A stretch of 64,000 nt of DNA from an uncultured Alphaproteobacteria bacterium (GCA_902589475.1 CACITD010000002.1:1-64000); one strand, 5' to 3'. Numbered from the stretch's first letter, positions 18,629 to 29,733 are shown. Numbers and translations: made by a program. Notes: generated from the letters alone by a model not told the origin.

Positions 18629-20410
18629 TCACAAACTATTTAGAAAATTTAGCAGGCCCGATTGCGTTTTTTCATCCGGCAAATGAAGTCGATCCACCTT
18701 TGGCTCCCAACTATCTTCCTTAAATTCCTTTAATCCCTTTTTCAAATAAGGCTCTTTCGTATCGAGGGCATCGAGCTTACTCTTAGAGAAGTTAACTAAT
18801 GCCCAAGATTGGAAATTCATGTGCTCGATCTTCTTTCCAATTTCAATGCATTTCTCAAAATTTTCCGAATAAAAATATGCAAGGGTCAAGTCGGTATATC
18901 GGTTATCTGAATTTATTTGTCCTTGCGGAACGGGGTCGAGAGAAAGCGCTTTCTCAAGCAGCTCCACAGCTTCATCCGCCTTACCAACCCTTGCTAAAAC
19001 TTCGCCATATCCAGCAAGAACGCGAGGGTCATTCGGGTTCATATCGTAAGCTCTTCGGCCGTGTTCTTCGGCTAATTGATACTCGTGCCGACTCAAATAG
19101 ACGGCAGACAGCATTCTATGGCATTCAAAGTCATTCTCGTTGACCTCTAATGCTTTGGAAATATTTTCCATCCCCTGATTGATTATGTCGTTGGCATCCC
19201 CTTCAATGAAGCCTCGGAAGGCCCCCTGGCCAAGGGTACAGGCTTTCCACGCATAGGCTTGTGCATTTGATGGATCTGCCCTTATCGCTTTATCAAAAAA
19301 CTCTAACGCTTGTGCATTCGCATCTTTATCAAACCTATGGTGCATTTCCTTACCGCGTAATAAATATTCATAGGACGATATATTTTCTGTGGCCTTACGT
19401 TTAGCTCTCTGTAGACTAGAAATTTCTATTTCTCCTAATAGAGATATTGTAATTGTACGAACTATCTCGTCCTGTAAATCGAAAATATCTTCTATTACCC
19501 TGTCGTACCTATCTCTCCAGACAGCTTTACCACTCTCGACTTCACTCAGCTCTAACGATATTCTAACGCGTTTCCCGGAGGATCTGATTCCTCCCGAAAT
19601 AATGAAATCCAGATCATGAGTCGCTGCAAATGATGAAGTATCCTCATCATTATCTCTGAAATCAAAACTGGTTTTACTCGATACAATTTCAAATTCCCTT
19701 ATCATGGAAAATTCGGTAATTAGATCTTCAACGATTCCGTCTGCAAGGTAGCCGCTATCTTCATCTCTTCCGTCGTTTGTGAAAGGTAAGACGGCCAGCC
19801 TTGGTTTCTTACTGACAACCTCCAAATTATTATCAGCAGTCTCTGTCACGTTCGCAGGCTGAACTTCCACACCTGTAACACTCTCTTGAATATCTTTAGT
19901 AATGTAAAAAACTTCAAATTCGTCCGAAATATTCTTTAAAGCACGAGTGCCTGCGGGGGTCACGGCAAAGTTAACTCTTTTCTGAACCTGCTCTTGAACA
20001 ATCCTAGACAAAAGTACCTTGCCAGGTTCACATTGTGCTTCCAACCGTGCTGCTATATTCACGCCACTACCATATATGTTATCGCCTTCAATGATCACAT
20101 CATCTACATGTATACCGACACGCCATTCTAGTTTCGGCCCCTGTTCAATAGCTTCATTTCTGGAGAAAAGGGCTTCCTGAAATTTCATAGCAGCGTGAAC
20201 ACATTCAACAGGACTACTAAAGTCCGCAATAACAGAGTCCCCGGCAGTATGAAAAATTCTCCCACCATGCTCTTCAACGATTGGATCAATAATATCGCGG
20301 CATGCAGCTAAATTGGCTAGCGTCAGCTCTTCCTGCGTTTCCATGAATCTACTGAAGTCAACGCAGTCAGTGGCTAGAATGGTAGCCAGCTTTCTATTAA
20401 CCTTTGCCAT
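18629..20410 (-). CDS. Class III adenylate/guanylate cyclase domain + TPR-repeat protein
   Basis: LATILATDCVDFSRFM, GGRIFHTAGDSVIADFSS, GSGVNIAARLEAQCEPGKVLLS; RLAVLPFTN..YLADGIVEDLITEFS; TPR units in the C-terminal half. Confidence 0.9.
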   Translation of the reverse strand: MAKVNRKLATILATDCVDFSRFMETQEELTLANLAACRDIIDPIVEEHGGRIFHTAGDSVIADFSSPVECVHAAMKFQEALFSRNEAIEQGPKLEWRVGIHVDDVIIEGDNIYGSGVNIAARLEAQCEPGKVLLSRIVQEQVQKRVNFAVTPAGTRALKNISDEFEVFYITKDIQESVTGVEVQPANVTETADNNLEVVSKKPRLAVLPFTNDGRDEDSGYLADGIVEDLITEFSMIREFEIVSSKTSFDFRDNDEDTSSFAATHDLDFIISGGIRSSGKRVRISLELSEVESGKAVWRDRYDRVIEDIFDLQDEIVRTITISLLGEIEISSLQRAKRKATENISSYEYLLRGKEMHHRFDKDANAQALEFFDKAIRADPSNAQAYAWKACTLGQGAFRGFIEGDANDIINQGMENISKALEVNENDFECHRMLSAVYLSRHEYQLAEEHGRRAYDMNPNDPRVLAGYGEVLARVGKADEAVELLEKALSLDPVPQGQINSDNRYTDLTLAYFYSENFEKCIEIGKKIEHMNFQSWALVNFSKSKLDALDTKEPYLKKGLKEFKEDSWEPKVDRLHLPDEKTQSGLLNFLNSL

Positions 20411-20472
20411 CTTAATTTAAGTTCCCAAAATTTTCCTGAGCCAAAATTATAAATTGAATTAATTTACCTTTA

Positions 20473-21918
20473 CTATTGAAGCCTCACGTATTCAAAGTCC
20501 CCCGTTTTATTGTCTATTCCAATACGTGGCGGCGAAATCCATCCAGCGAATGACCCTGGCTCGGTTACTTGCTCCATTAACGATGAAACAAAAGCGCCAT
20601 CGTCCGCAGATGGCAACCAATCATCTTTTCTGTTAAGAAACTCTTCTTGCGTTAAACTATCTCCCTCAGGCGTGGTGTCTATATTAGAAAACAACCCTAT
20701 AGAACGGTTAAAACTTACGCTTGGCAGCCGAATTTCAAAATCAATTCCATTTTTATTTATTTGGCGGTTCCAACGTCTTACACCACTATCAGTTTCTCGG
20801 GTATAATCGTCCCTTAGCCGCATATTCAGTGCTGTAAGTGCAGGTTCGTCCACAAGTTTAAATGTTCCATCAACAGGTTTTAATACGGGGTAGGTAGCAT
20901 TGATCAATTGATGATCATCTTCAATTTTGTCCTCTCTGTAGCGCCCCTTCAAGCTATTATTGAAAGCAGTAGCAGCATTTGTTGAAATTTCCGAACCAAA
21001 CAAGTCCAACGATAGAGAATAATGGAGGTTTGCTTTCTTTTGAAGTGTTGGCAGATCAATGACTCCCAAGGCTCTTATTCGATCGATGTCAAAGGGATTT
21101 TCTATACCCGCTTGATTCATAGCATCACATGTTCGTTGTATTACCCTACTAACGCCTGACTCACCAACAAACATATGATGCGCCTCTTCAGTCAGCATGA
21201 AACGTGTTGTTCTGGCCAATGGATCAAAACCCGATTGAGCCAAGCTTTCCAGCTGCATTTTTCCATCACGATCGGTAAAATAGGTAAACATAAAAAAACT
21301 TAACCAATCAGGCGTCGCCTCATTGAACGCACCTAACATACGCGGTCTATCCTCATCGCCGGAACGGCGAATTAAAAGGCCCTCTGCTTCACTTCTGCCT
21401 TCTTTTCCAAAGTATTTCTGTAGCAAGTAAACCATTGCCCATAAATGACGCGCCTCTTCAACATTCACCTGGAAGAGATTCCTCATATCATATAGAGAAG
21501 GTGCAGTCGCACCCAAGTGTCTCTGTTGTTCTACGGACGCGGGCTCGGTATCACCTTGAATCACGCAAAGCCGCTGTAACATTGCTCGGTACTCTCCTGG
21601 AACTTCTTGCCACGCAGGTTGGCCCTTATGCTGCCCGAAACCGATCAATCTGTTTTCTTCTTTTGGCGCAAGAAGCACACCCCAGCGATATTCAGGCATC
21701 CGTACATAATCAAACTTAGCCCATCCACCAGGCTCGACTCCCACCGCAGTTCGCAAGTAGACAAGGGAGTTCTGAAAGCCTTCTGGCCCCATCTCATTCC
21801 ACCAACTCAAATAGCCTGGATGCCACTTTTCAAGAGCTTTAAGCACACGTCTATCGCTCGAAAGTCCAACATTATTTGGTATAGATGTTTCATAATCAAC
21901 AGCATTAGCGTCCAGCAT
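20473..21918 (-). CDS. boxB: Benzoyl-CoA 2,3-epoxidase subunit BoxB
   Basis: WNEMGPEGFQNSLVYLRTAVGVEPGGWAKFDYVRMPEYRWGVLL; NVEEARHLWAMVYLLQKYFG; MLTEEAHHMFVG (diiron helices). Confidence 0.88.
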   Translation of the reverse strand: MLDANAVDYETSIPNNVGLSSDRRVLKALEKWHPGYLSWWNEMGPEGFQNSLVYLRTAVGVEPGGWAKFDYVRMPEYRWGVLLAPKEENRLIGFGQHKGQPAWQEVPGEYRAMLQRLCVIQGDTEPASVEQQRHLGATAPSLYDMRNLFQVNVEEARHLWAMVYLLQKYFGKEGRSEAEGLLIRRSGDEDRPRMLGAFNEATPDWLSFFMFTYFTDRDGKMQLESLAQSGFDPLARTTRFMLTEEAHHMFVGESGVSRVIQRTCDAMNQAGIENPFDIDRIRALGVIDLPTLQKKANLHYSLSLDLFGSEISTNAATAFNNSLKGRYREDKIEDDHQLINATYPVLKPVDGTFKLVDEPALTALNMRLRDDYTRETDSGVRRWNRQINKNGIDFEIRLPSVSFNRSIGLFSNIDTTPEGDSLTQEEFLNRKDDWLPSADDGAFVSSLMEQVTEPGSFAGWISPPRIGIDNKTGDFEYVRLQ

Positions 21919-21966
21919 TAGATGTGCACCTCTTCACCAGTCAAATCAAAATAATTAATGTACTTT

Positions 21967-23619
21967 TTACACTCTTTTTTTATCGAAATCAGCTTTTTTT
22001 CCGGTCCCATATAATTTTAGAGCACCGTTATCACCCACTGCATTCGGTCTTTGAAAAACCCAGTTTTGCCAGGCTGTTAATCGGCCAAAAATTTTAGTTT
22101 CCATTGTTTCAGGTCCAGCAAAGCGCGTGTTGGCTTCCATCGCGCTTAGAGCGTCTGGCGAAAAACTAGTCCTCTCCTCTAAAAAAAGACGCACTTCATC
22201 AGCCCAATCTATGTCATCACAAGACGCAGATACTAAGCCAAGTCTGTCCGCTTGCTCCGCAAATATAGGAGTATTCAATTTCAACTCAATATCCCCCAAC
22301 ATTTCCTGTTCGCCTAAAAAACGTGTTTCAAGTCTGGAAAGACCATTACACATGGGGTGTCCCCCAAAGTTACATGAAGTTAGAATAATCGCGGCTTCAA
22401 TATCATCAAACTCCTCAAAAATGCCTTCACACATAAAAGATCTATCTGAAGCAAATATTATTTCAGCTAAAAAACCCCCGAAACAACTATCAGGCGTTAT
22501 CAATGAAATTAAAGATCGAGAGGTTAGGTCTACCCTTTTTAAAACTCTTGTCCAATAGAGAAGTATTTCTCTTACCAACCAATGGCCCTTATTTTTCTGT
22601 AAGAAATTACAATATTCCACTACTTCAGATGGGCTGCCAGTCGATTTGAATACAATAACTCCAATTTCTAGTTCATTGAACCTTATTTGAAGAAGCGCAT
22701 CGTCTAATTCTCTTGCAACCCGAAGGGCCCAAAATCTATCTCCCTCTTCCAACAATTGATCAATACTATTGGGCGCATCTTCATTTGGTCCTAATATCGT
22801 TATTTCCCCAACGCCCAACTTAGAATCTAAATCAACTTTCACGGCAGAATACTTCCAGGAATTATTTTCCATTTTTAATTTTAAGGGATTAAGCTTTATC
22901 CCTTTTTGGTCGTTTGGGCGGTCCGAACGAATTGCAATTTCGCAGGCACGCTGTTCCACAAGCTCGTTAAATTTAGTTGTTGAGACGATATCATCCACCA
23001 GTTTCCATTCTAATGCGCGCGCCCCCCTTACGCCTGCCTCAGTTGAACAGAATATATCTGCACGATCACGGCGAACCATACGTTTGTCAGTCACTCTTGT
23101 GATACCGCCGGTCCCAGGCAATACTGCAAGTAGTGCGACCTCAGGCAAGGATACTGATGATGAGCCATCATCAACTAAAATTATATGTTCTGTCGCAAGC
23201 GCAAGCTCGTAGCCACCACCTGCACAAGCTCCCTCAACGGCTGCAATGTAAGTCTGCCCTGAATTCTGGCTCGCATCTTCAATTGCATTACGAGTTTCAT
23301 TTGTAAATTTGCAAAAATTCACTTTATCTGCGTGGCTGGCAGCGCCCAGCATTTTAATATTTGCTCCAGCACAAAACACCCTATCTTTGCCCGACTTTAG
23401 GATAACGACTTTCACATTAGGGTGTTCAAACCGTAATCTTTGGACAGCGTCATTCAATTCAATATCCACTCCTAAATCATAGGAGTTCAATTTAAGTTCG
23501 TATCCTTTATGAAGACCGCCATTTTCATCAACGTCTAGAACAAGTTCGGCACGTTCGCCAGAAACATTCAATTTCCAGTGTTTATATTTTGAAGGATCAG
23601 TCAAAAAATTTACACGCAT
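21967..23619 (-). CDS. boxC: 2,3-epoxybenzoyl-CoA dihydrolase BoxC
   Basis: Crotonase-like domain with VFCAGANIKMLGAASHADKVNFCKFTNETRNAIEDAS and AAVEGACAGGGYELALATEHIILVDDGSSSVSLPEV; adjacent to boxB. Confidence 0.87.
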   Translation of the reverse strand: MRVNFLTDPSKYKHWKLNVSGERAELVLDVDENGGLHKGYELKLNSYDLGVDIELNDAVQRLRFEHPNVKVVILKSGKDRVFCAGANIKMLGAASHADKVNFCKFTNETRNAIEDASQNSGQTYIAAVEGACAGGGYELALATEHIILVDDGSSSVSLPEVALLAVLPGTGGITRVTDKRMVRRDRADIFCSTEAGVRGARALEWKLVDDIVSTTKFNELVEQRACEIAIRSDRPNDQKGIKLNPLKLKMENNSWKYSAVKVDLDSKLGVGEITILGPNEDAPNSIDQLLEEGDRFWALRVARELDDALLQIRFNELEIGVIVFKSTGSPSEVVEYCNFLQKNKGHWLVREILLYWTRVLKRVDLTSRSLISLITPDSCFGGFLAEIIFASDRSFMCEGIFEEFDDIEAAIILTSCNFGGHPMCNGLSRLETRFLGEQEMLGDIELKLNTPIFAEQADRLGLVSASCDDIDWADEVRLFLEERTSFSPDALSAMEANTRFAGPETMETKIFGRLTAWQNWVFQRPNAVGDNGALKLYGTGKKADFDKKRV

Positions 23620-23840
23620 TGGCTCTATTGCCTCCGAATAAAAACTGGATTAATCACCTAAATGAAGTATGCCCAAAATATCAAGGAATGTTGAAATTTA
23701 ACGTTTGTTATCACTAGGTACAACTTTGCACTACCGAATTCTAAGTCTAAACTATCAGGCTTATAAATAAAGGTTCTTTCGTATTGTTTAATATTTAATC
23801 AATCTAATCATAGGCTGCCGACAAAATAGAGGAGAGTACA

Positions 23841-24728
23841 ATGTCTACTGAGCGTACCAACGTGTTACGTGAACTTATTAAATCAAAGACATTTCTACAT
23901 TTACCCTCAGTTTATGACCCGATAGGAGCCAGGCTGGTTCAGCAATCTGGCTTCGAGGCAACCTATGTAGGCGGCTATGTCTCCGGCGCTTCCAAGGCTA
24001 TTACAGAGCCATTATTGACGCTAACCGAACAAGTGGAAATAGCATCACAAGTTGCTTTGTCAGTAACGATACCAGTGTTAGCAGATGCGGGAGCCGGCTT
24101 TGGCGAACCACTCCATACGAGTAGAACGGTAAAGGAGTTTATTGCTGGTGGATTAGCCGGCATACATATTGAAGATCAACTTTTCCCTAAACGGGCTCAT
24201 TACCACAAAAATATGGTACATGCGATTAAGGCTACTGAATTCATAGATAAAATTAAATTTGCATGTAAAACACGTGATGAGCTGGACCCCAACTTTTTAA
24301 TTATAGCTAGAACTGACACATGTCGAGAGCTGGGATTAGAAGAAGCCATTTCGCGAATAAATTTAGCAGCCGAAGTTGGTGCCGATATGGGCCTGCTATT
24401 CCCTAGAACAAACGAAGAAGCTGTCGAAGCTGTGCATCAAAGCAAAATCCCCTTGGTTTATGTTCAGAGCCGGGGAAACCGAGATAATCGCCCCCTGTTT
24501 TCCCGAAATGAACTTGAAGATATGGGGTACGCAATGTGTATAGACGCGCAAGTAATGCTGCTTGCATCTTTCGACGCACAGCGCCAAATGCTGGGTGAAT
24601 TAAAAGAGACCGGAGATTTTTCATTCCTCTCTCAGGAGAATAACATCCAGATACGCCAAGAAATCGAAGATATAATAAATCTCGAGGAATACTATAATAT
24701 AGAGAAATCAACAGTCGAAAAAGAATAA
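23841..24728 (+). CDS. Isocitrate lyase/PEP mutase superfamily protein (oxaloacetate decarboxylase/methylisocitrate lyase-like)
   Basis: YVGGYVSGAS, PVLADAGAGFGEP, GLAGIHIEDQLFPKRAHYH, IIARTDTC. Confidence 0.88.
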   Translation: MSTERTNVLRELIKSKTFLHLPSVYDPIGARLVQQSGFEATYVGGYVSGASKAITEPLLTLTEQVEIASQVALSVTIPVLADAGAGFGEPLHTSRTVKEFIAGGLAGIHIEDQLFPKRAHYHKNMVHAIKATEFIDKIKFACKTRDELDPNFLIIARTDTCRELGLEEAISRINLAAEVGADMGLLFPRTNEEAVEAVHQSKIPLVYVQSRGNRDNRPLFSRNELEDMGYAMCIDAQVMLLASFDAQRQMLGELKETGDFSFLSQENNIQIRQEIEDIINLEEYYNIEKSTVEKE

Positions 24729-24754
24729 CTTAACAATCTATTTTTCAAAATCTA

Positions 24755-26338
24755 CTAACGCTCGTTTTTCCAATACCGGTCTTTTAGAAGCCTTTTGTAG
24801 AGTTTGCCATTTTCCTGCCTTGGCAGTTCTTCTACGAAGTCGACTGACCTAGGGCTCTTTATTTTTCCAACCTTTATTAGGCAAAATTCTATTAATTCTC
24901 TCTCCAAATCATCTTGTTCAAAAGACTTTTGAATGGGAATAACGACCGCCTTAACTTCCTCCCCAAATTCATTGTTTGGAGCACCTATAACAGCAACATC
25001 TTTTACTGCTGGATGACCAAGCAAATGGTTTTCTATTTCTTGCGGATAGATATTCACTCCCCCCGAAATGATTGTGTTTGCTTTTCGATCGGTCAGGTAT
25101 AAATAATCACCGCTATCGAGATAACCAATATCCCCTAGGGTAGACCATCCATATTGGTTTCGTGAGTCTTTGGTTTTTTGAGGGTCATTGTGATATTCGA
25201 ATTTCGGACTGTCAGAAAAATAGATTAGTCCTGTTTCCCCTCTTGGTAATTCTTCACCATCGTCACCGCATATGCGGACCTTTCCAATTTTAGCTTTGCC
25301 TACTGACCCGCGATGCCGCAACCATTCTTTTGAGTCGATCACTGTCAGCCCATTACCTTCCGACGCGCCGTAATACTCCCATATAATTTCTCCCCACCAT
25401 TTTATCATTTCCAACTTCACTTCAATTGGACATGGCGCTGCGGCGTGGATTACGCATTTCAAACTGGATTGATCATATCTACTCTTTATTTCATCACCTA
25501 GCGCCAACATCCTAATGAACATTGTAGGCACCCATTGGCTGTGCGTGACTTTATATTTTTGAATGAGACTTAGCGCTGTTTCAGCTTCAAACTTGCGCAT
25601 TATTATAACGGTCGCACCAAACCTAAGTGCGCGCATAACGAATAAAAGAGGCGCCGCATGGTATTGAGGTGCAGGCGATAAATAAACTGTTTTCTCGTCG
25701 AGATTGTAGAGATCAGCAATTAATTTGTAGCCTGGGGCGGGAATTCCAAAGGGTCCATCCGGAAGCTGTTTCATGATACCCTTCGGCCTTCCCGTTGTAC
25801 CAGACGAATAAAGCATCTCTATCCCCTCGCTTTGGTCCTCTACAGGAAAATTCGGTAATTTATTAATAACCTCTTCCAATGGTTTAAAGTCGAGATCACA
25901 ACCGTCTAGCATGAAACGATTTTGCTTTTTTATCCCTCCTATATTTAAGTTTGCAAGGGTGGGTTTCATGAATGAGGATGTGAACAAGGCTGAAGCGTTT
26001 GAGTCTTCCAAGATAAAATCCACATCGTCAGATGTTAGATGTGTTGCTATTGTTACGACCCTCAGACCACATCTAAAAGCACCCCAAACAATTGGTATGT
26101 AGAGCAAGTGGTTTTCGAGCAATATTGCTACTCTGTCCCCACGCCTCAACCCGAGGTCTCTCAATAAATGCGCTATTTGGTTGGAGATATTTTCGAGTTC
26201 TAAGAAACTCACACTCTCACCAGTTTCACCAATAACTATTGATGGCCGTTCTGGTGTTCTCTGTGCAAAAACACCTGGGTGACTTTCTTCACTATTTAAA
26301 ATAATCTTCTCCTTAAAGAGTAAATGAACATAACCCAA
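24755..26338 (-). CDS. AMP-dependent acyl-CoA synthetase/ligase
   Basis: MLYSSGTTGRPKGIMKQ, YYGASEGNG, YGWSTLGDIGYLDSGDYLYLTDRKANTIISGGVNIYPQEIE, PRQENGKLYKRLL. Confidence 0.93.
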   Translation of the reverse strand: MGYVHLLFKEKIILNSEESHPGVFAQRTPERPSIVIGETGESVSFLELENISNQIAHLLRDLGLRRGDRVAILLENHLLYIPIVWGAFRCGLRVVTIATHLTSDDVDFILEDSNASALFTSSFMKPTLANLNIGGIKKQNRFMLDGCDLDFKPLEEVINKLPNFPVEDQSEGIEMLYSSGTTGRPKGIMKQLPDGPFGIPAPGYKLIADLYNLDEKTVYLSPAPQYHAAPLLFVMRALRFGATVIIMRKFEAETALSLIQKYKVTHSQWVPTMFIRMLALGDEIKSRYDQSSLKCVIHAAAPCPIEVKLEMIKWWGEIIWEYYGASEGNGLTVIDSKEWLRHRGSVGKAKIGKVRICGDDGEELPRGETGLIYFSDSPKFEYHNDPQKTKDSRNQYGWSTLGDIGYLDSGDYLYLTDRKANTIISGGVNIYPQEIENHLLGHPAVKDVAVIGAPNNEFGEEVKAVVIPIQKSFEQDDLERELIEFCLIKVGKIKSPRSVDFVEELPRQENGKLYKRLLKDRYWKNER

Positions 26339-26415
26339 AAATTAATAAACATTTGTTATGCTAATTAATATGCTTGTGTAAATTATAATTTGACCAGTTT
26401 AACAAAGGATGTTTT

Positions 26416-27561
26416 ATGGGACCACTAAACGGCATCAAATTAATTGAAATGGTAGGCATAGGACCAGCGCCACACTGTTGCATGCTATTGGCAGACATGG
26501 GCGCAGAGATAATCCGAATAGATCGCCCCGGAGGAAATAAACTTGGGGGTAAAGATAAGACGGCGATATTGAACCGAGGCCGACAATCAGTGGCACTAGA
26601 TTTAAAAACTAGTACAGGAGTTGAAACAGCCCTGAGATTGATAGGGCAGGCTGACGGTTTAGTTGAAGGGTTTCGTCCCGGGGTTATGGAAAGATTAGGC
26701 CTAGGCCCAGAGATCTGTTTAAAACAAAACAAAAAGTTAGTTTATGGAAGAATGACCGGCTGGGGACAAGATGGCCCCCTCGCTAACGTTGCGGGTCATG
26801 ACATTAATTATATTGCCTTGGCCGGTGCGTTAGGCTCTATAGGAGATCAGGAGAGAGGACCAGTCCCGCCTTTAAACTTGGTTGGCGATTTTGGCGGCGG
26901 CGGCATGATGTTAGCCTTTGGAATGGTTTGCGGTTTATTAGAGACTAAATCGTCCGGCAAAGGGCAGATCATTGATGCTGCAATGCTGGAGGGTTCCGCG
27001 CTACTAATGGCTGGGGTGTTATTGTCAAAAAATGCTGGGTCCTGGAATGAACCGCGCGGAGAAAACTGGCTGGATGGAGGCGCCCCTTTTTATAATACCT
27101 ATGAGTGCAAAGACGGGGAATGGATTTGTATTGGTTGTATTGAGCCACAGTTCTACGCTTTAATGCGCGAACAACTCAAATTAAAAGACAAATTATGGGA
27201 TAAACAATGGAATAGGGACTTGTGGCCATCACAGAAAAAAGTTTTAAGAGAGATTTTTAGGAAAAAAACACGAGAAGAATGGGATAATCTACTCGGCAAT
27301 CTTGATGTTTGTTTTGCGCCCGTCTTGAACCTAGATGAAATCATGGATCATCCCCATAACAAAGCGAGAAAAGTCTTTTTAGCCCCAGAAGGTAATATCC
27401 AGCCCGCACCCGCCCCAAGGTTTAGTAGAACTCCTGGGAAAATACAAAGACCTCCAGCAAAGCCGGGAGAGAATAATTCAGAAGTTCTCGCACGTTGGGG
27501 ATTTAAGGCCAACGAAATTGAAAAACTTAGAGGAGAGAAAATAATCTCCGACCCCGAATAA
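26416..27561 (+). CDS. CaiB/BaiF family CoA-transferase (alpha-methylacyl-CoA racemase-like)
   Basis: GPLNGIKLIEMVGIGPAPHCCMLLADMGAEIIRIDRP; LVYGRMTGWGQDGPLANVAGHDINYIALAGALG. Confidence 0.92.
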   Translation: MGPLNGIKLIEMVGIGPAPHCCMLLADMGAEIIRIDRPGGNKLGGKDKTAILNRGRQSVALDLKTSTGVETALRLIGQADGLVEGFRPGVMERLGLGPEICLKQNKKLVYGRMTGWGQDGPLANVAGHDINYIALAGALGSIGDQERGPVPPLNLVGDFGGGGMMLAFGMVCGLLETKSSGKGQIIDAAMLEGSALLMAGVLLSKNAGSWNEPRGENWLDGGAPFYNTYECKDGEWICIGCIEPQFYALMREQLKLKDKLWDKQWNRDLWPSQKKVLREIFRKKTREEWDNLLGNLDVCFAPVLNLDEIMDHPHNKARKVFLAPEGNIQPAPAPRFSRTPGKIQRPPAKPGENNSEVLARWGFKANEIEKLRGEKIISDPE

Positions 27562-27636
27562 TCAAATTATAGAAAATGTAAAAATCAAACCGCTTAGTAA
27601 AGTATTAAACTTCAAAATGACATTAAAGGGATCCAA

Positions 27637-29733
27637 ATGAAGCATTCATTAGAATCATTACTACGCCCACAATCCGTCGCGGTAATAGGTGCATCAGATA
27701 ACCCTGCAAGGATAGGCGGCCGGCCAATATACTCAATGCTCAAAGACAACTTCCAAGGTAAACTTTTCCCTGTAAACCCAAATAGGGATATAGTCCAAGG
27801 TCTGCAGGCCTATCCAAATATTTCTTCTGTCCCAGTCCCCGTCGATAGTGCGGTAATCTCTGTGCCTGAGAACGTTGCATTACAGGTAATAAAGGAATGT
27901 GCAGAAAGTGGCGTTAAGAGCGCTGTTGTATTCACATCTGGTTTTGCAGAAACAGGTACTGCAGGCCTAGATGCACAACAACAGATCGCCAAAATCGCGT
28001 CTGACAGTGGAATGAGAATACTCGGTCCCAATTGCTTAGGTGTGTTTAATTTAAGCGCCGGTTGGTTTGGTACATTTGCTAATACCTTGGCCAGTAAGAA
28101 AATTCCGACTGGTCCTATAGGCATAGTAACGCAGAGCGGCGCTTACGGCGGGCATCTGTTCACAATAACCCAAAATAGAGGGGTGGGTACGAATTACTGG
28201 GTGACGACGGGCAATGAAGTCGACATAGACGTAGCAGAAGTTATTAAATTTTATGCAAGCGAACCAGAAATTCGCGTGATTATTTCATATGCTGAAGGAA
28301 TAAAAAATGGAAACCGAATGCGTGAAGCTCTACAGGCCGCTAGAAATGCTAAAAAGCCTGTTATTTTCATGAAAGTAGGGTCGACGGAAGCAGGTGCAAG
28401 GGCAGCAGCCTCGCACACGGCGTCGCTGGCTGGTGAAGATGCTATTTATGATGGATTATTTAAGCAGTACGGTGTATACCGCGCGGAAACCACGGAAGAA
28501 ATGGCTGATGTAGCCTATGCCTGTCAATTTGGCCGGTATCCTAATGGTCCTAAAATTGGACTGCAAACTATTTCCGGCGGCATAGGGGTTCAAATGGCCG
28601 ATGCGGCATCAAAAAAGGGCTTCGACGTCGCGCCCCTACCTAAAAGCACTCAAGAAAAAATCATAAAACTTATACCATTTGCCGGGGTCAATAATCCCGT
28701 GGACTTTACCGGTCAGGTACTAAATGAGAGGAAACTACTTGAGGATAGTATGCGTTTTGTAATCGATGAAGCCGACTATGACAGTCAAATTCTTTATCTT
28801 GCTAGCCTGCCTATTTCTGAATTTACAAAAGATATAAGTCTAGAGATTTTTACTGCACTACGTAAACGTTATCCAGAAGAACTGATGTTCTTGAGTATGA
28901 TAGGACCACAAGAATCCCGGAAACCTTATGAGGAAATAGGTTATCCATGTTTTGAAGACCACTCACTTGCTGTGAGAGCTATGGCCGCACTCAGGTACTT
29001 TGCCGAAGTTTTCAAGCAAGGAAAACAAAAGGTAATACCCTCTACTAAGGGAAATAAACTCGCTCGTTTGGAAAAGAATATTTCCGAATTCGAAGCAAAA
29101 TCTATTCTTAGCGCAGCCGGGATTCCAGCCAACAGGGAAATTCTAACACAAAGCTGTGAAGAGGCAATCGAAGCGCAAAAAACAATTGATGGACCAGTAG
29201 TTTTAAAAGTCGCTTCACCGGACATACCCCACAAAACCGAAATTGGTGGTGTACTTCTAAATTTAACTACTAAGGAAGAAGTTGAAGAGAGTTATCAAAA
29301 ATTAATTACAAATGTTCAGTCTAATGCTCCAAAGGCTAAAATAGATGGCATAATAGTCGCAGAAATGATCACCGGAGGTATAGAGACAGTTTTAGGTGTC
29401 ACAAAAGACCCCGTTTTTGGTCCCACTGTGATGTTTGGATTGGGAGGTGTTTTTGTTGAGGTGTTAAAAGATGTAACGTTTCGTGTGGCGCCATTCGGGC
29501 CAAAGGAAGCACATCGCATGATTGATGAAATTAGGGGCCGGGCGGTGCTAGATGGAGCCAGAGGGGCTCCTCCAGCCGACATAGATGCATTAGCAAATGC
29601 TATTTCAACGTTATCTATTTTTGCTGCGGAAAATTCAGATACCATACAAACAATCGACATCAATCCATTTCTAGCTTTGCCAAAAGGAGCCGTAGCTGTC
29701 GATGCGCTAATTATACCAAGCTCCGACAAATGA
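27637..29733 (+). CDS. Acetate--CoA ligase (ADP-forming)-type acyl-CoA synthetase, alpha-beta fusion
   Basis: LLRPQSVAVIGASDNPARIGGRPI; GILGPNCLGVFN-like; IVTQSGAYGG; ASHTASLAGED; ATP-grasp half with PVVLKVASPDIPHKTEIGGVLLNL. Confidence 0.92.
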   Translation: MKHSLESLLRPQSVAVIGASDNPARIGGRPIYSMLKDNFQGKLFPVNPNRDIVQGLQAYPNISSVPVPVDSAVISVPENVALQVIKECAESGVKSAVVFTSGFAETGTAGLDAQQQIAKIASDSGMRILGPNCLGVFNLSAGWFGTFANTLASKKIPTGPIGIVTQSGAYGGHLFTITQNRGVGTNYWVTTGNEVDIDVAEVIKFYASEPEIRVIISYAEGIKNGNRMREALQAARNAKKPVIFMKVGSTEAGARAAASHTASLAGEDAIYDGLFKQYGVYRAETTEEMADVAYACQFGRYPNGPKIGLQTISGGIGVQMADAASKKGFDVAPLPKSTQEKIIKLIPFAGVNNPVDFTGQVLNERKLLEDSMRFVIDEADYDSQILYLASLPISEFTKDISLEIFTALRKRYPEELMFLSMIGPQESRKPYEEIGYPCFEDHSLAVRAMAALRYFAEVFKQGKQKVIPSTKGNKLARLEKNISEFEAKSILSAAGIPANREILTQSCEEAIEAQKTIDGPVVLKVASPDIPHKTEIGGVLLNLTTKEEVEESYQKLITNVQSNAPKAKIDGIIVAEMITGGIETVLGVTKDPVFGPTVMFGLGGVFVEVLKDVTFRVAPFGPKEAHRMIDEIRGRAVLDGARGAPPADIDALANAISTLSIFAAENSDTIQTIDINPFLALPKGAVAVDALIIPSSDK

